Shown here piece after piece: positions 28,316 to 37,838 of a DNA stretch of 64,000 nucleotides; position 1 is the first letter of the stretch; each line of letters opens with the position of its first letter. Location of the stretch: assembly GCF_000184705.1 (NCBI RefSeq), contig NC_014831.1, forward strand, positions 186,001 through 250,000, given 5' to 3'. The translations under genes were made by a program, and so were the position numbers. The stretch comes from Thermaerobacter marianensis DSM 12885 (GTDB lineage Bacteria; Bacillota; Sulfobacillia; Thermaerobacterales; Thermaerobacteraceae). Below the pieces are notes generated by a model. It was not told the DNA's origin and ran no database searches. It worked only from the letters and a program-made list of their open reading frames with translations.

Positions 28316-30028
28316 ATGTTACAAGGACGCGACACGGGGTGGGGGGCACGAGGGCCCGTGAAGTCATGGTGTAGCCCGCAGCGGCTGTACATCCTTCTGG
28401 TCGGCGTCGGTGGGATCGTCGCGCTCGGCATGGCCCTGCCGCAGTGGGAGCCCGTGCCCGTCCTGCCCATGGCCCTGATGCTGGGGGCGGCCATCCTCAT
28501 GGACGCCTACCCGCTGCCCATGCCGGGCGGCGGGGCCATGTCGCTGACCTTCGGCGTCACCCTGACCGCCCAATTGCTGTACGGCACGCTGCCGGCCGCC
28601 CTGGTCAACGTCCTCGGCAACGTGATCGGCTACGGCCTGTTGAACCGCCGGCCGTGGGATCGCACCCTGTTCAACGCCGGCCAGTTCGCGCTGACCATCC
28701 TGACGGCAGGCGCCGTGGCGACACGGATGGGCCTCCGCCCGTTGCCGGCCTCCACCGGGATCAGCGTCCCGCCGCTGGACCTGGTCTTCATCTATGTGGG
28801 CGTCTACTGGGTGATGAACAACGCCCTGGTGGGGGTTGCCCTCTACTTCCACCAGGCCCACTCGATCCGCGAGTTCCTCCGCGTGTTCTTTCGCTGGCTG
28901 CCCGTGGACGGGCTGAGCACGGCCATCGCGGTGGCGGCCCACGCCGTGGTGATGATCGCCTACCAGAGTTACGGCGTGACGGGCATGGCCGCCGGGCTCA
29001 CCCTGTTCCTCATGGTCAACTACCTCCTGCGGCTGCACATGCGGCTCGTGGAGGCGCACCACGATCTGCAGTCCCTGTACGAGATCACCAAGGGCCTGGC
29101 GGGCGTGCTGGAGCTGGCCGACGCCTTCCGCTGGATCGCCCGGGCGGTGCATCAGCTGGCCCCCGCCGACGCCTTCGCCGTCTACCTGGCGGAAGACGAG
29201 GACGTTCTGCGGGTGCAGTATGCCGCCCACCCCGACGCGGCCGCGATCCGCGGCCGGGTCGCCGGGGACGGGGCCGTGCGGCTTGCCGCCTCCAGCCGCC
29301 AGGTCGTCGAGCAGGTGGAGGAGCTTAGCCTGGTGACGGAGAGCTTCCGGCCCACCCGCGTGCTCGCGGTCCCCCTGTCGGCCGACGAGCGGCTGGTGGG
29401 CTGCCTGTGCCTGGCCCGGCGCGGCCGGGGCTTCGGCGACCGGGAGCGGCGGCTGCTGTCCATCCTCTCGTCCCCCATGGCCCTGGCCATCCAGACCGGC
29501 CTGATCTACGGGCGAACCCAGACCATGGCCCATACCGATCCCATGACGGGCCTCTACAACTACCGCTACTTCAGCATGCGGCTGCGGGAAGCGGTGCGGC
29601 GGGCCAGCGCCTCCGGCCAGCCGCTGGCGCTGATCCTCATCGACCTCGACGAGTTCTCCGATATCAATAACCAGTTCGGCCACCCGGCCGGCGACGAGGT
29701 GCTCCGGCAGTTCGCCCAGGTCCTGCGCAGCTCCGTCCGCCAGCAGGACATCGTGGCGCGGTATGCCGGGGACGAGTTCGTGGCCATCCTGCCCGGCGCC
29801 CGCCGGGAAGAGGCCGAGGCCGTGGCCGAGCGCATCCGCGAGGCGGTGCTGCGCCACCGCTTCACCGATCCCACCGGCCAGATCGTCTTCCCCTTGCGCT
29901 GCAGTCTGGGCGTTGCCGTCTATCCCTTCGACGGTGTCTCCGACGAAGACCTCATCGCCGCCGCCGACCGCAACATGTTCCGCCAGAAGCGCCACCACTT
30001 CGAGCGATACCGCCGGGAGCGCGCCTGA
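28316..30028 (+). CDS. Membrane diguanylate cyclase (sensor-GAF-GGDEF)
   Basis: Makes the second messenger cyclic di-GMP from two GTP. The 570-residue protein has about six membrane helices (20-240), a GAF-like segment (about 255-395) and a GGDEF domain (about 405-565). The active-site signature is AGDEF (484-488), one residue off the consensus but with metal and catalytic residues kept. The inhibitory site RQQD (475-478) sits five residues before it, so product feedback is likely. The membrane part resembles that of the HD-GYP protein at 39583. ATG 28316 lies two bases after the previous stop. Confidence 0.9.
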   Translation: MLQGRDTGWGARGPVKSWCSPQRLYILLVGVGGIVALGMALPQWEPVPVLPMALMLGAAILMDAYPLPMPGGGAMSLTFGVTLTAQLLYGTLPAALVNVLGNVIGYGLLNRRPWDRTLFNAGQFALTILTAGAVATRMGLRPLPASTGISVPPLDLVFIYVGVYWVMNNALVGVALYFHQAHSIREFLRVFFRWLPVDGLSTAIAVAAHAVVMIAYQSYGVTGMAAGLTLFLMVNYLLRLHMRLVEAHHDLQSLYEITKGLAGVLELADAFRWIARAVHQLAPADAFAVYLAEDEDVLRVQYAAHPDAAAIRGRVAGDGAVRLAASSRQVVEQVEELSLVTESFRPTRVLAVPLSADERLVGCLCLARRGRGFGDRERRLLSILSSPMALAIQTGLIYGRTQTMAHTDPMTGLYNYRYFSMRLREAVRRASASGQPLALILIDLDEFSDINNQFGHPAGDEVLRQFAQVLRSSVRQQDIVARYAGDEFVAILPGARREEAEAVAERIREAVLRHRFTDPTGQIVFPLRCSLGVAVYPFDGVSDEDLIAAADRNMFRQKRHHFERYRRERA

Positions 30029-30434
30029 GGGGCCGCCATGGGCCCGCCTTGTGGGGCCGGTTTGTGCGCCCGGCTTGGGGCTCGGCTCGCGACGAACGTT
30101 GAGCAGGCGGCCACCGGGAGGCTTAGGGGGACGGCGCGGAGGGCACCTTGGCGAGCATCGTCGGGGAACGGCCCGGGGCACGGGCGGGAGGGTAGGTTGT
30201 GTTTGTGACCCATTTATGGTAGTTTATGGGTGTCTATTGAACGGGTGGCGGGCCGGCTCGCTCCTCCCACGCCCGGCGGCCCGTCGAGGGTCGATTCCCG
30301 GAGCAGCGCCGGGTCCCGGAGGAGGGGAGTGGCGCCGGTTCCCGGAGGAGGAGCCGGATCCTTTTTCTGAGTTCCAGCTTCCGGTGGCCGAACGGGGGTG
30401 GAGGGCCCTGATCGGCGGTGCCAGCATCGGCGGG
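30029..30434 (+). other. Spacer between the cyclase and comF
   Basis: About 400 bases. An AT-rich pocket (30195-30242) has TTGTGT and TAGTTT 17 bases apart (30197-30202, 30220-30225) and two TTTATGG words 10 bases apart, so a weak promoter is possible. Frames upstream of comF run to an ATG at 30216 without a ribosome site. Confidence 0.35.
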
Positions 30435-31331
30435 ATGGGCGGGCGGCCGGACCGGCGGCTGGCCAGGTTACGCCGGGCCGGGGCCGCGGTGTGGGCCGCC
30501 CTGCGGGACGAGCTGCTGGCGTGGGTCTACCCCTGGCCGCCGTATTGTCTGGGCTGCGGGCGGTACCTGCCGGGCTGGCCGCCCGCCGCACCGGCGCTGT
30601 GCGAGGAGTGCGCAGCACGGCTCGGGCACGGCCCCGGCAGCCGGTGCCCGGTGTGCGATCGTCCCGCCTGGCTGGCCCGGCCCGGGGATGCCTGCAGCCA
30701 GTGCCGCAACCTGGGGCCTCCCTGGGTGGCCGTGCGGTCGGTGGGCGTCTACGGCGGGCTCTTGCGGCGGCTCATCCTGCGGATGAAGTACGGCGACGAG
30801 CCGTACCTGGCAGAGCTGCTGGGCCGGGCCATGGCAGGGCGGGCGGCGGCGTGGCCGCCCGCCCTGCTGGTGGTACCCGTGCCCATGCATCCGGAGCGGT
30901 TGCGGCAGCGGGGGTACAACCAGGCCGCCCTGCTGGCCCGCGCCGTTGCGCGGGCCAGCAGGCGGGCGCTGGCGGAGGGGCTGCTGGTGCGTCGCGAGCC
31001 CGGCGGCGCCCAGGCGGCCCTGGGCGCCGCCGGGCGGCGGGCCAACGTGGCCGGGGCGTTCGTGCCGGCGCCGCGGGTCCGGCCCGGCGCGCTCAGCGGG
31101 CAGCCGGTTCTTCTGGTCGACGACGTACTGACCACCGGCCGCACCCTGGCGGCCGCCTGCGCGGCGCTGCGGCAGGCGGGGGCCGGGGCGATCTACGGGT
31201 TGACGGCCGCCGTCACGCCCCTCGACCCGGGCCGCCTGGCAGGACCCGAGCCCGGGCTGCTTGGCACCGGTCTGCCGCCGGCGGCAACGGAACCCAGAAT
31301 GCCTTTCACCATCGGGGGCCACGGCCTCTAA
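30435..31331 (+). CDS. comFC: ComF-family phosphoribosyltransferase-like protein
   Basis: ComF proteins take part in uptake of single-stranded DNA during competence. The roughly 298-residue product has four CxxC pairs (CLGC, CEEC, CPVC, CSQC) forming zinc fingers and a C-terminal phosphoribosyltransferase domain with VLLVDDVLTTGRTLAAA. The start is uncertain: ATG 30435, GTG 30384 and ATG 30216 are in frame and none has a good ribosome site. In B. subtilis comFC precedes the flgM cluster, as here. The helicase gene comFA is not in the window. Confidence 0.88.
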   Translation: MGGRPDRRLARLRRAGAAVWAALRDELLAWVYPWPPYCLGCGRYLPGWPPAAPALCEECAARLGHGPGSRCPVCDRPAWLARPGDACSQCRNLGPPWVAVRSVGVYGGLLRRLILRMKYGDEPYLAELLGRAMAGRAAAWPPALLVVPVPMHPERLRQRGYNQAALLARAVARASRRALAEGLLVRREPGGAQAALGAAGRRANVAGAFVPAPRVRPGALSGQPVLLVDDVLTTGRTLAAACAALRQAGAGAIYGLTAAVTPLDPGRLAGPEPGLLGTGLPPAATEPRMPFTIGGHGL

Positions 31332-31502
31332 ACACCTGGGCGGCTCCGCACGAAAACCGGTCTAGCAGTGTCTTGGAGCTTGCACCGAACTCGCCCATCA
31401 AGGACGACGGCGGCACGGTTCGCCATGGGGCTCGGCATCGGCATTTGACGAGCGGCGACTGTGAGGTGCGCAGCGGCCACCGTCGTCGAGGAGGACGGGC
31501 CG

Positions 31503-32030
31503 ATGATCATCTCCCGCCAGCAAGTCGTCAACGCGCTGAAAGCCTATGGGATGCTGCCCGGCCCGGGCGTTCCGGGCAACGCGCCCGGACCCGTTCCGCC
31601 GGCGGGCCCGACCGTCCCGCCAGGACCCGGGGCAGCCGGCGGGGAACGGGGTGAACCCCACACCCCTGGTCCTGTCGCCACCTCGGTGGGCAGCGGCAGC
31701 CCGTCGGGCCGTCCGGGGGCGGTCGCCGGGACTTCGCCGGCCGGCGGCGCGGCCGGGGCGGCCGGCGTGGCCGGTTCCTCCGGGGCGGGAGGAGCCGGCG
31801 GCCTGCAGGGCCCCGTGACGGCCCCCCGCGACCGGGTCGATCTCTCCCCGGAAGCCGCTGCCATCCGGCGGCTGGTGGAGGAGGCCCGCCGGTTGCCCGA
31901 CGTGCGCCCGGAGCGGGTCGCGGCCCTTCGCCAGCAGATCGCCCGGGGCGAGTACGCCGTCGATCCCGAGCAGGTGGCGGAGCGCATGCTGTATCGCCTG
32001 CTGGCGGATCGGGCGCAGGAGGGGCGGTAG
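31503..32030 (+). CDS. flgM: Anti-sigma-28 factor FlgM with a long linker
   Basis: FlgM holds the flagellar sigma factor inactive until the hook is complete and is then exported. The N-terminal start (IISRQQVVNALKAYG) and C-terminal sigma-binding region (DRVDLSPEAAAIRRLVEEARRLPDVRPERVAALRQQIARGEYAVDPEQVAERML) are typical. Between them are about 85 residues rich in Gly, Pro and Ala, so the protein is 175 residues instead of about 90. ATG 31503 follows GAGGAGGA. It starts the flgM-flgN-flgK-flgL run. Confidence 0.9.
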   Translation: MIISRQQVVNALKAYGMLPGPGVPGNAPGPVPPAGPTVPPGPGAAGGERGEPHTPGPVATSVGSGSPSGRPGAVAGTSPAGGAAGAAGVAGSSGAGGAGGLQGPVTAPRDRVDLSPEAAAIRRLVEEARRLPDVRPERVAALRQQIARGEYAVDPEQVAERMLYRLLADRAQEGR

Positions 32031-32033
32031 GCC

Positions 32034-32603
32034 GTGGCGACCGGCGAGCACGGGCAGGCGCCTGGGACGGAACCTGCCGCGGCGACGACGAACGGGACGG
32101 CGGCCACGGCGACCGTGGCCCGCGACCTGGTGGCCCTTCTCTCCGCCCAGGTCGAGCCCTGGGCGCGACTGCTGGAGGCGGCCCGGACGAAGGGGCGGGC
32201 TTTGGTTGCGGGCGATGTGGCCGCGGTGGAGTCCGCCCTGGTGGAAGAAAACCGCTGGCTTGAGCAGATCCAGCGCCTGGAGGAGCGCCGGTACCAGCTG
32301 CAACGGGACCTGGCGACCCGCTGGGGCCTTGACGCCCGCGACCTCACCTGGGACGAGCTGGCCCGTCGCTGTCCGGAACTGGGACCGCAGCTCGGCCGGC
32401 TCCGGCAGGCGCTTCGCGCCCTGGTGGAGGGCGTGGACGCCGTCAACCGGGAGAACCGGAGCCTGGCCCAGCAGGGCCTCGCCTGGGCGCGGTTCGCCCT
32501 CAAGACCCTGGTCGCCGGCTCCGGGGCCGCCGCACCGGCGTACGGCCGGGACGGCCAGCGGCAGTGGCGTCCCGCCGGCCTGTCCATCAACCGGGCGTAC
32601 TAG
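32034..32603 (+). CDS. flgN: Flagellar export chaperone FlgN
   Basis: FlgN escorts the hook-filament junction proteins FlgK and FlgL. The 189-residue product is mostly helical (LVALLSAQVEPWARLLEAARTKGRALVAGDVAAVESAL...), as in the family, after a Thr/Ala-rich N-terminus. GTG 32034 begins three bases after flgM, with GGAGGGGCGG as ribosome site. Position between flgM and flgK supports the call. Confidence 0.85.
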   Translation: MATGEHGQAPGTEPAAATTNGTAATATVARDLVALLSAQVEPWARLLEAARTKGRALVAGDVAAVESALVEENRWLEQIQRLEERRYQLQRDLATRWGLDARDLTWDELARRCPELGPQLGRLRQALRALVEGVDAVNRENRSLAQQGLAWARFALKTLVAGSGAAAPAYGRDGQRQWRPAGLSINRAY

Positions 32604-32695
32604 GGAGGCGGCGCAAGGCGGCCGGCAGCCGGCCCCGGGGCCGGCGCCGGAGGCGGGCAGCCGGTTGAACAGACTGTACCAGAGGATGGCGATCC

Positions 32696-34258
32696 ATGCG
32701 CAGCACGTTCTTCGGCCTTGAGCTGGCCCGCCTGGGGCTCTGGGCGCAGCAGCGGGCCCTCGACGTCACCGGCCACAACATCGCCAACGCCAACACCGAG
32801 GGCTACTCCCGGCAGGTGGCCCGCCTGTCGCCCACCCCGGCCTACGCGCCGCCTTCGCTGGCGATGGCGGCCGAAGCCGGGCAGGTGGGCACCGGGGTTC
32901 AGGTGGCCGAGATCCAGCGGGTCCGGGACCTCTTCCTCGACCGCCAGGCGCGGGACCTCAAGGCGCACCTGGGCCGCTGGCAGGTCCGCTCGCAGACGCT
33001 GGCGGAGCTGGAGACCATCCTGGGCGAGCCCTCCGACGCCGGCCTGGCCCGGGCCCTGGCCGACTTCTGGGACGCCCTGGCTACGGTGGCCAATCGCCCC
33101 GACAGCCTGCCGGCGCGGACGGCCGCCATCCAGCAGGCCCACACCCTTCTGGAACGGTTCCAGACGGCCGACCGGCAGCTGGCCGACCTTGCGGACAACC
33201 TGGACGCCAGCCTGGTCGCCCGGGTCGACCGCGTCAACCAGATCCTGGTGCAGATGGCCGACCTGCACCGGCGGATCCGGGTGGCCACGGCTGCCGGCCA
33301 GACGCCCAACGACCTGCTGGACGAGCGGGATCGCCTGCTGGAGGAACTCGGCACCCTGTTGCCCGTGCGCGTGACCGAGCGGCCGGACGGCACCGTACGG
33401 GTCGAGGTGGCGGGCCTGCCCCTGGTGGACGGGCAAGTGGTCCACCGCCTGGCCGTGCAGGAAGAACCGGCCGGCGGTGCCGGCGGGGGCGGCACGGGCA
33501 GCGGGACGTCTGGAGGCCTGGTGGTCCGGATCTACTGGGACGGCACCGCCACGGTGCCCGCCAGTGCAACCCCCCAGGCGGTGTCGGGCCCCGGTGCGTC
33601 CGGGGGCGCAGCGGCCGCGTTCATTCCCCTGGACGACACCGTTCTGGACGGCGGCGAGATCGACGGCTTGCTGGAGGCCCGGGACCGCCTGGTGGCGGGG
33701 CTCCGCCAGGACCTGAAGGCGCTGTTCTTCGCCCTGGCCGACGCCGTCAACGCCGTCCACCGCCAGGGATACGGGCTGAACGACGGCCCGCCGGCCGGCT
33801 CCGGGCAGCAGGGAGCGGGCCGGGACCTGTTTGTCGTCGGTTCGGGAAGCGACTTGCAGCAGGTCGTCGTCAACCCTGAACTGGATGATCCGGCCAACCT
33901 GGCGGCGGCCCAGATGCCGGGCGCCCCGGGGGACGGCCGGAACGCCCTGGCCATGGTGCAGCTGCGCCATGCCCCCCTCAACCTGCCCGGCAGCCCGTCG
34001 GCCCAGGACTATTTGGAGAGCGTGGTGGCGGGGCTGGGCATTGCGGGCCGGCAGGCGGAGGAAGGCCAGCGCACGGCCCAGTTGCTGCTGGACCAGGTGG
34101 CGGCCCAGCGGGAGAGCGTCCGGGGCGTTTCGCTGGACGAGGAGATGACGCAGCTCATCCGGTACCAGCACGCCTACGCGGCCGCGGCCCGGCTCGTCAC
34201 GGCCGTGGATACCATGCTGGGGATCCTCATCGAGCGGACGGGCGTGGTGGGCCGCTAG
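32696..34258 (+). CDS. flgK: Flagellar hook-filament junction protein 1 (FlgK)
   Basis: FlgK is the first junction protein between hook and filament. The 520-residue protein has the N-terminal block LGLWAQQRALDVTGHNIANANTEGYSRQ and the C-terminal block VSLDEEMTQLIRYQHAYAAAARLVTAVDTML. A Gly-rich insertion lies near residue 260. ATG 32696 follows GAGGATGG. Confidence 0.94.
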   Translation: MRSTFFGLELARLGLWAQQRALDVTGHNIANANTEGYSRQVARLSPTPAYAPPSLAMAAEAGQVGTGVQVAEIQRVRDLFLDRQARDLKAHLGRWQVRSQTLAELETILGEPSDAGLARALADFWDALATVANRPDSLPARTAAIQQAHTLLERFQTADRQLADLADNLDASLVARVDRVNQILVQMADLHRRIRVATAAGQTPNDLLDERDRLLEELGTLLPVRVTERPDGTVRVEVAGLPLVDGQVVHRLAVQEEPAGGAGGGGTGSGTSGGLVVRIYWDGTATVPASATPQAVSGPGASGGAAAAFIPLDDTVLDGGEIDGLLEARDRLVAGLRQDLKALFFALADAVNAVHRQGYGLNDGPPAGSGQQGAGRDLFVVGSGSDLQQVVVNPELDDPANLAAAQMPGAPGDGRNALAMVQLRHAPLNLPGSPSAQDYLESVVAGLGIAGRQAEEGQRTAQLLLDQVAAQRESVRGVSLDEEMTQLIRYQHAYAAAARLVTAVDTMLGILIERTGVVGR

Positions 34259-34518
34259 TCCGGCCGCGCCCCACCGGGCGGAACCGAACGGCCCGGCGGG
34301 CCTTTCCCGTTCGGGGTTGGCGAGGCAGGCATCGGCTGCGGGCCGCCGGCATGCCACGGAAGCGGGTGTCCCCGGCCGGCACCGGCAGGTCCAAGGCTTT
34401 GGTTGGCCCCACGGTCTTCGTCGTGTAGTGCCGGCTCGCCAGCGTATCCGGCACCAGCCGGCAGGTCCGTAGGACAGGCGCCCCCGGCGAGGGGGGCATC
34501 GACGGGGAGGGGAATGCG

Positions 34519-35406
34519 GTGCGCATCACCGGCGGCATGATGATCACCACCCTGCTGGCCGACCTGCGCCGGGCCCAGGAGCGGCTCAGCACGTACCAGA
34601 ACCGGCTGGCCTCGGGGAAGCAGGTCCAGCGCCCCTCCGACGATCCCGTCGCCACCGTAGACAGCCTGCGGCTGCGGGCCCGCCTTGCCGAGGTCGACCG
34701 CCTGCGGGCCAACGCCGAGGACGCCCGCGACTGGCTGGAGATCACCGACAGCGCCCTGGACCGGGCGACCCAGATCCTGCAGCGGGCGCGGGAACTGGCC
34801 ATCCGGGCGGCCTCGGGCACCTTGCCCGACAGCTCGCTGGACGCCATCGCCGCCGAGGTCCAGCAACTGCGGGACCACCTGCTGGAGGTGGCGAACACCA
34901 CCCTCGGAGACGCTTACATCTTCGGCGGGCTGGCCACGCAGCAGCCCCCTTACGTGGCGGATCCGGCCAGCGCCACCGGGGTTGCCTACCAGGGGATCAA
35001 CGGGCCCGTCGAACGCGAGGTGGCGCCGGGTACCACGGTGGCGGTCAACGTGCCCGGCGATGCGGCGTTCGACCCGGCCTTCGACGCCCTGGGCCAGATG
35101 GCCGCAGCGCTGGCCGCCCGGGACCTGCCGACGGTGGGCGGCGCCGTGGTGGCCGCCCTGGACGACGCCATTGACGGCTTGCTGCGCTTCCGGGCCGAGG
35201 TGGGGGCCAAGGTCAACCGCATCGAACTGGGCCTGTACCGCCTGGACGAGATCCGCATCGACACGGAGCGCCTACTCAGCGGCGTGGAGGATGCCGACAT
35301 CGCGGAAACGGCCATGCGGCTCTCGGTGTCGGAGGCGGCCTACCGGGCGGCGCTCATGGCCGGCGCCCGCATCGTGCAGCCCACGCTGATGGACTTCCTG
35401 CGCTGA
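34519..35406 (+). CDS. flgL: Flagellar hook-filament junction protein 3 (FlgL)
   Basis: Second junction protein, flagellin-like. The 295-residue product begins ITGGMMITTLLADLRRAQERLSTYQNRLASGKQVQRPSDDPVAT and ends SVSEAAYRAALMAGARIVQPTLMDFLR, both typical. GTG 34519 follows GGGGAGGGG. A 260-base spacer after flgK holds a 7-base-pair inverted repeat (GTGCCGG/CCGGCAC) but no gene. Confidence 0.93.
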   Translation: MRITGGMMITTLLADLRRAQERLSTYQNRLASGKQVQRPSDDPVATVDSLRLRARLAEVDRLRANAEDARDWLEITDSALDRATQILQRARELAIRAASGTLPDSSLDAIAAEVQQLRDHLLEVANTTLGDAYIFGGLATQQPPYVADPASATGVAYQGINGPVEREVAPGTTVAVNVPGDAAFDPAFDALGQMAAALAARDLPTVGGAVVAALDDAIDGLLRFRAEVGAKVNRIELGLYRLDEIRIDTERLLSGVEDADIAETAMRLSVSEAAYRAALMAGARIVQPTLMDFLR

Positions 35407-35547
35407 GGCCGGCCGGTGGGATGTCCCGTTCTTTCGTCTCCCTGTTACCCCGTTCCTTGGGTGTCCGTCACGCTTCGCCCGGCTCAGAACGTCCCGGCGG
35501 GAGGAACCCTAACTCCGGTTGCGAAGGTTCCACCGAGGTGACGCCGG

Positions 35548-37134
35548 GTGAGCGACGCGCCGAAGATCCCGCACGAAGCGCAGCAGACAGCGCATCCGCA
35601 TCATCCACCCCGCACGGAACCGGCCCGGGACCGGGCGACGGGTGAGGGGACGCCCGCCGGTACCGGCGATGCCGGCCCCGCGCCCATCCGCTTTGGTACC
35701 GACGGCTGGCGGGCCGTCATCGCCGAAGCGTTCACCTTCGCCAACGTCCGCCGGGTGGCCTGGGCCCTGGCCGAACATCTCCAAGCCACCGGCCGCGCGA
35801 GCCAGGGGGTGGCCGTCGGGTACGACTGCCGGTTCCTCTCGGACCGGTTCGCGGCCACCGTGGCGTCGGTGCTGGCCGCGGCGGGGATCCCGGTGGTCCT
35901 GTCCCGCACCGCCTGCCCGACCCCGGCCCTCAGCTGGGCCGTGGTGTCCCGGAAGCTGGGCGCGGGCGTGATGATCACCGCGAGCCACAATCCCCCCGAG
36001 TACAACGGGTTCAAACTCAAGGGCTGGTTCGGCGGTCCCGCCCTGCCCGACGAGACCCGCCAGCTCGAGGCGGTGCTGGCCCGGCAGGATGCGACGCGGC
36101 CGCCCGGGCAGGAGCCGCCCCGGGGCATGGACCTGGACGAAGCCCGCCGCCGCGGCCGCATCGAGGAGGCCGACCTCATCGCTCCCTACACCGAGCAGCT
36201 GCGCCGGCTGGTGGACTGGGACCGCCTGCGGGCCGCCCGCCTGCGGCTGGTGGTCGACCCGATGCACGGTGCTGCCCGGGGCGTCCTGGCCCAGATGCTG
36301 CGGGAGGCCGGGGCGGAGGTCACGGAGATCCGGGGCGACTGGAATCCGGGCTTTGGCGGCCTGGCCCCCGAGCCCATCGCCCCCAACCTGGGCCCGGCCG
36401 TGGAGGCGGTGAAATCCCTGGGGGCCCAGGCGGTGCTGGTCACCGACGGCGACGGCGACCGGGTCGGCGCGGTGGACGCCACGGGGGAGGTCCTGGATGC
36501 CCAGCGGATCTTCGCCCTGCTGCTCCAGCACCTGGTGGAGGTCCGCGGCTGGACGGGCTCGGTGGTCAAGACCTTCGCCGGGACCCGCATGGTGGACAAG
36601 CTGGCGGCCCGCTACGGCCTGCCCTTCCGGGAGACCCCCATCGGCTTCAAGCACGTCTGCGAGTACGCCCTCAAGGAGGACGTGCTGATCGGCGGCGAGG
36701 AGAGCGGTGGCATCGGCATCAAGAACCACATGCCCGAGCGAGACGGCCTGCTCTGCAACCTGCTGCTGGCCGAGATCATGGCCACCCGCGGCTGCACCCT
36801 GGGCCAGCAGGTGGCGACGCTGATGGCCGAAATCGGCCCCCACTACTTCCAGCGCCGCGACCTCCACCTGACCCCGGACGGGAAGAACCGGCTCCTCCGC
36901 CATCTTGAGGAGGACCCGCCGGCACGGCTGGCGGGCTGGACGGTGGAGAAGGTGGACCCCTTGGACGGGTGCAAGCTGATCTTCGGGCCGAGCCGCTGGA
37001 TCCTGTTCCGCGCGTCGGGGACCGAGCCCGTGGTGCGGGTGTACGCCGAGGCCGAATCGCCCGCGGAGGTCGAAACCCTGCTGGCCGACGGCCTGCGGCT
37101 GGTGGAGTCCGTGACGGGCGGGACCGGCCGGTGA
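35548..37134 (+). CDS. Alpha-D-phosphohexomutase (phosphoglucomutase/phosphomannomutase)
   Basis: Interconverts sugar 1- and 6-phosphates for envelope or storage polymers. The 528-residue protein has the phosphoserine loop TASHNP (Ser146), the metal loop DGDGDR (300-305) and the sugar-binding region EESGG. Residues before about 45 are Pro/His/Ala-rich and outside the family core. GTG 35548 follows GAGGTGA at 6 bases. Specificity for glucose, mannose or glucosamine cannot be fixed here. It lies just after flgL with no sign of a shared function. Confidence 0.92.
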   Translation: MSDAPKIPHEAQQTAHPHHPPRTEPARDRATGEGTPAGTGDAGPAPIRFGTDGWRAVIAEAFTFANVRRVAWALAEHLQATGRASQGVAVGYDCRFLSDRFAATVASVLAAAGIPVVLSRTACPTPALSWAVVSRKLGAGVMITASHNPPEYNGFKLKGWFGGPALPDETRQLEAVLARQDATRPPGQEPPRGMDLDEARRRGRIEEADLIAPYTEQLRRLVDWDRLRAARLRLVVDPMHGAARGVLAQMLREAGAEVTEIRGDWNPGFGGLAPEPIAPNLGPAVEAVKSLGAQAVLVTDGDGDRVGAVDATGEVLDAQRIFALLLQHLVEVRGWTGSVVKTFAGTRMVDKLAARYGLPFRETPIGFKHVCEYALKEDVLIGGEESGGIGIKNHMPERDGLLCNLLLAEIMATRGCTLGQQVATLMAEIGPHYFQRRDLHLTPDGKNRLLRHLEEDPPARLAGWTVEKVDPLDGCKLIFGPSRWILFRASGTEPVVRVYAEAESPAEVETLLADGLRLVESVTGGTGR

Positions 37135-37264
37135 CGGGCCGGGGGCGCCATGCATGGCAGGGCGCGGCTCGTCCTCCGGTTCCTCCGCCACCGGCCCGCA
37201 TAGCGAGCCGGCGGCTCGGCGATCGGGCCCTTCCGTGACGCGCCCGTTCCGCGACCCCTTCGTG

Positions 37265-37297
37265 CCGGGAGGCCCGGTGGGAAGCCGGGCCTCCCGG
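37265..37297 (+). terminator. Terminator after the phosphohexomutase gene
   Basis: A perfect 13-base-pair stem (CCGGGAGGCCCGG, 37265-37277, with 37285-37297) and a TGGGAAG loop, followed by TGACCCCACCCTTTTCC. Confidence 0.65.
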
Positions 37298-37451
37298 TGA
37301 CCCCACCCTTTTCCCTGCCTTCGACCGCCTGTCTTTCGCCGTGCCTGTCGCCCGCGGTGCAAAGGGTGACCACCGTCGCGTTGCATTCGTTCGGCACGAT
37401 GCGAATGGTGGATGGGAACGGATCCACCCATGGGAGGAGCAGGATGGGCGG

Positions 37452-37571
37452 TTATCCCCAGGTCCATGAACACCACAAGCCGGGGTCCGTCGTCGCCGAA
37501 GGGGACTGCAAGGGCAGTTATCAACAAGTCATCCACATTGTCCACAGCCGGGAACGGGCAGACTATCCACA
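37452..37571 (+). repeat. Cluster of DnaA-box-like 9-mers
   Basis: Five 9-mers on the plus strand resemble the DnaA box TTATCCACA with one or two changes each: TTATCCCCA (37452), TTATCAACA (37518), TCATCCACA (37529), TTGTCCACA (37538) and CTATCCACA (37563). The second to fourth are nearly head to tail. No AT-rich unwinding region, dnaA or dnaN is next to them, so this is more likely a DnaA-titration or regulatory cluster than the chromosomal origin. Confidence 0.6.
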
Positions 37572-37838
37572 CCGGCAGAGTGGAAGTGCAGCGATCGCTA
37601 CCATGAACTGGGTGGCGTCGCCCTCCGTTCCGGCAGGGCCGTTCTGCACCCGGCAGCGCCGTGACGCTGGCGGCAGGACCGGTGGGCTCCCGCCAGGCCC
37701 GTGGCGCTCCCGGCGGGGCCGTTGTGCTGGCAATCGGCGCCAGATGCTGAACCCGTCCAGCTCGGTACGCGGCCGGTAGGAAGAGGCCGGTCCGGCGGGG
37801 AAGTACTTCAATAGCTCCAGGGGAAGGAGTGAGGGCTG

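Larger units (their letters stand above)
37135..37838 (+). other. Long spacer between the phosphohexomutase gene and hpf
   Basis: About 700 bases without a convincing gene. It has the mutase terminator, a cluster of DnaA-box-like 9-mers (37452-37571) and, around 37630-37730, degenerate repeats of a GGCrGGGCCGTTsTGC-type unit. Small open frames on both strands in this area look spurious. Confidence 0.5.

Noticed and set aside
30283-30300. GGTCGATTCCCGG resembles a tRNA T-arm
   Set aside because: The TTC of the T-loop is missing and no acceptor or anticodon arm could be built around it. No tRNA or rRNA gene was found in the window.
37452-37571. Chromosomal origin of replication
   Set aside because: Boxes are imperfect, no AT-rich unwinding region is seen, and dnaA, dnaN and rpmH are not adjacent.
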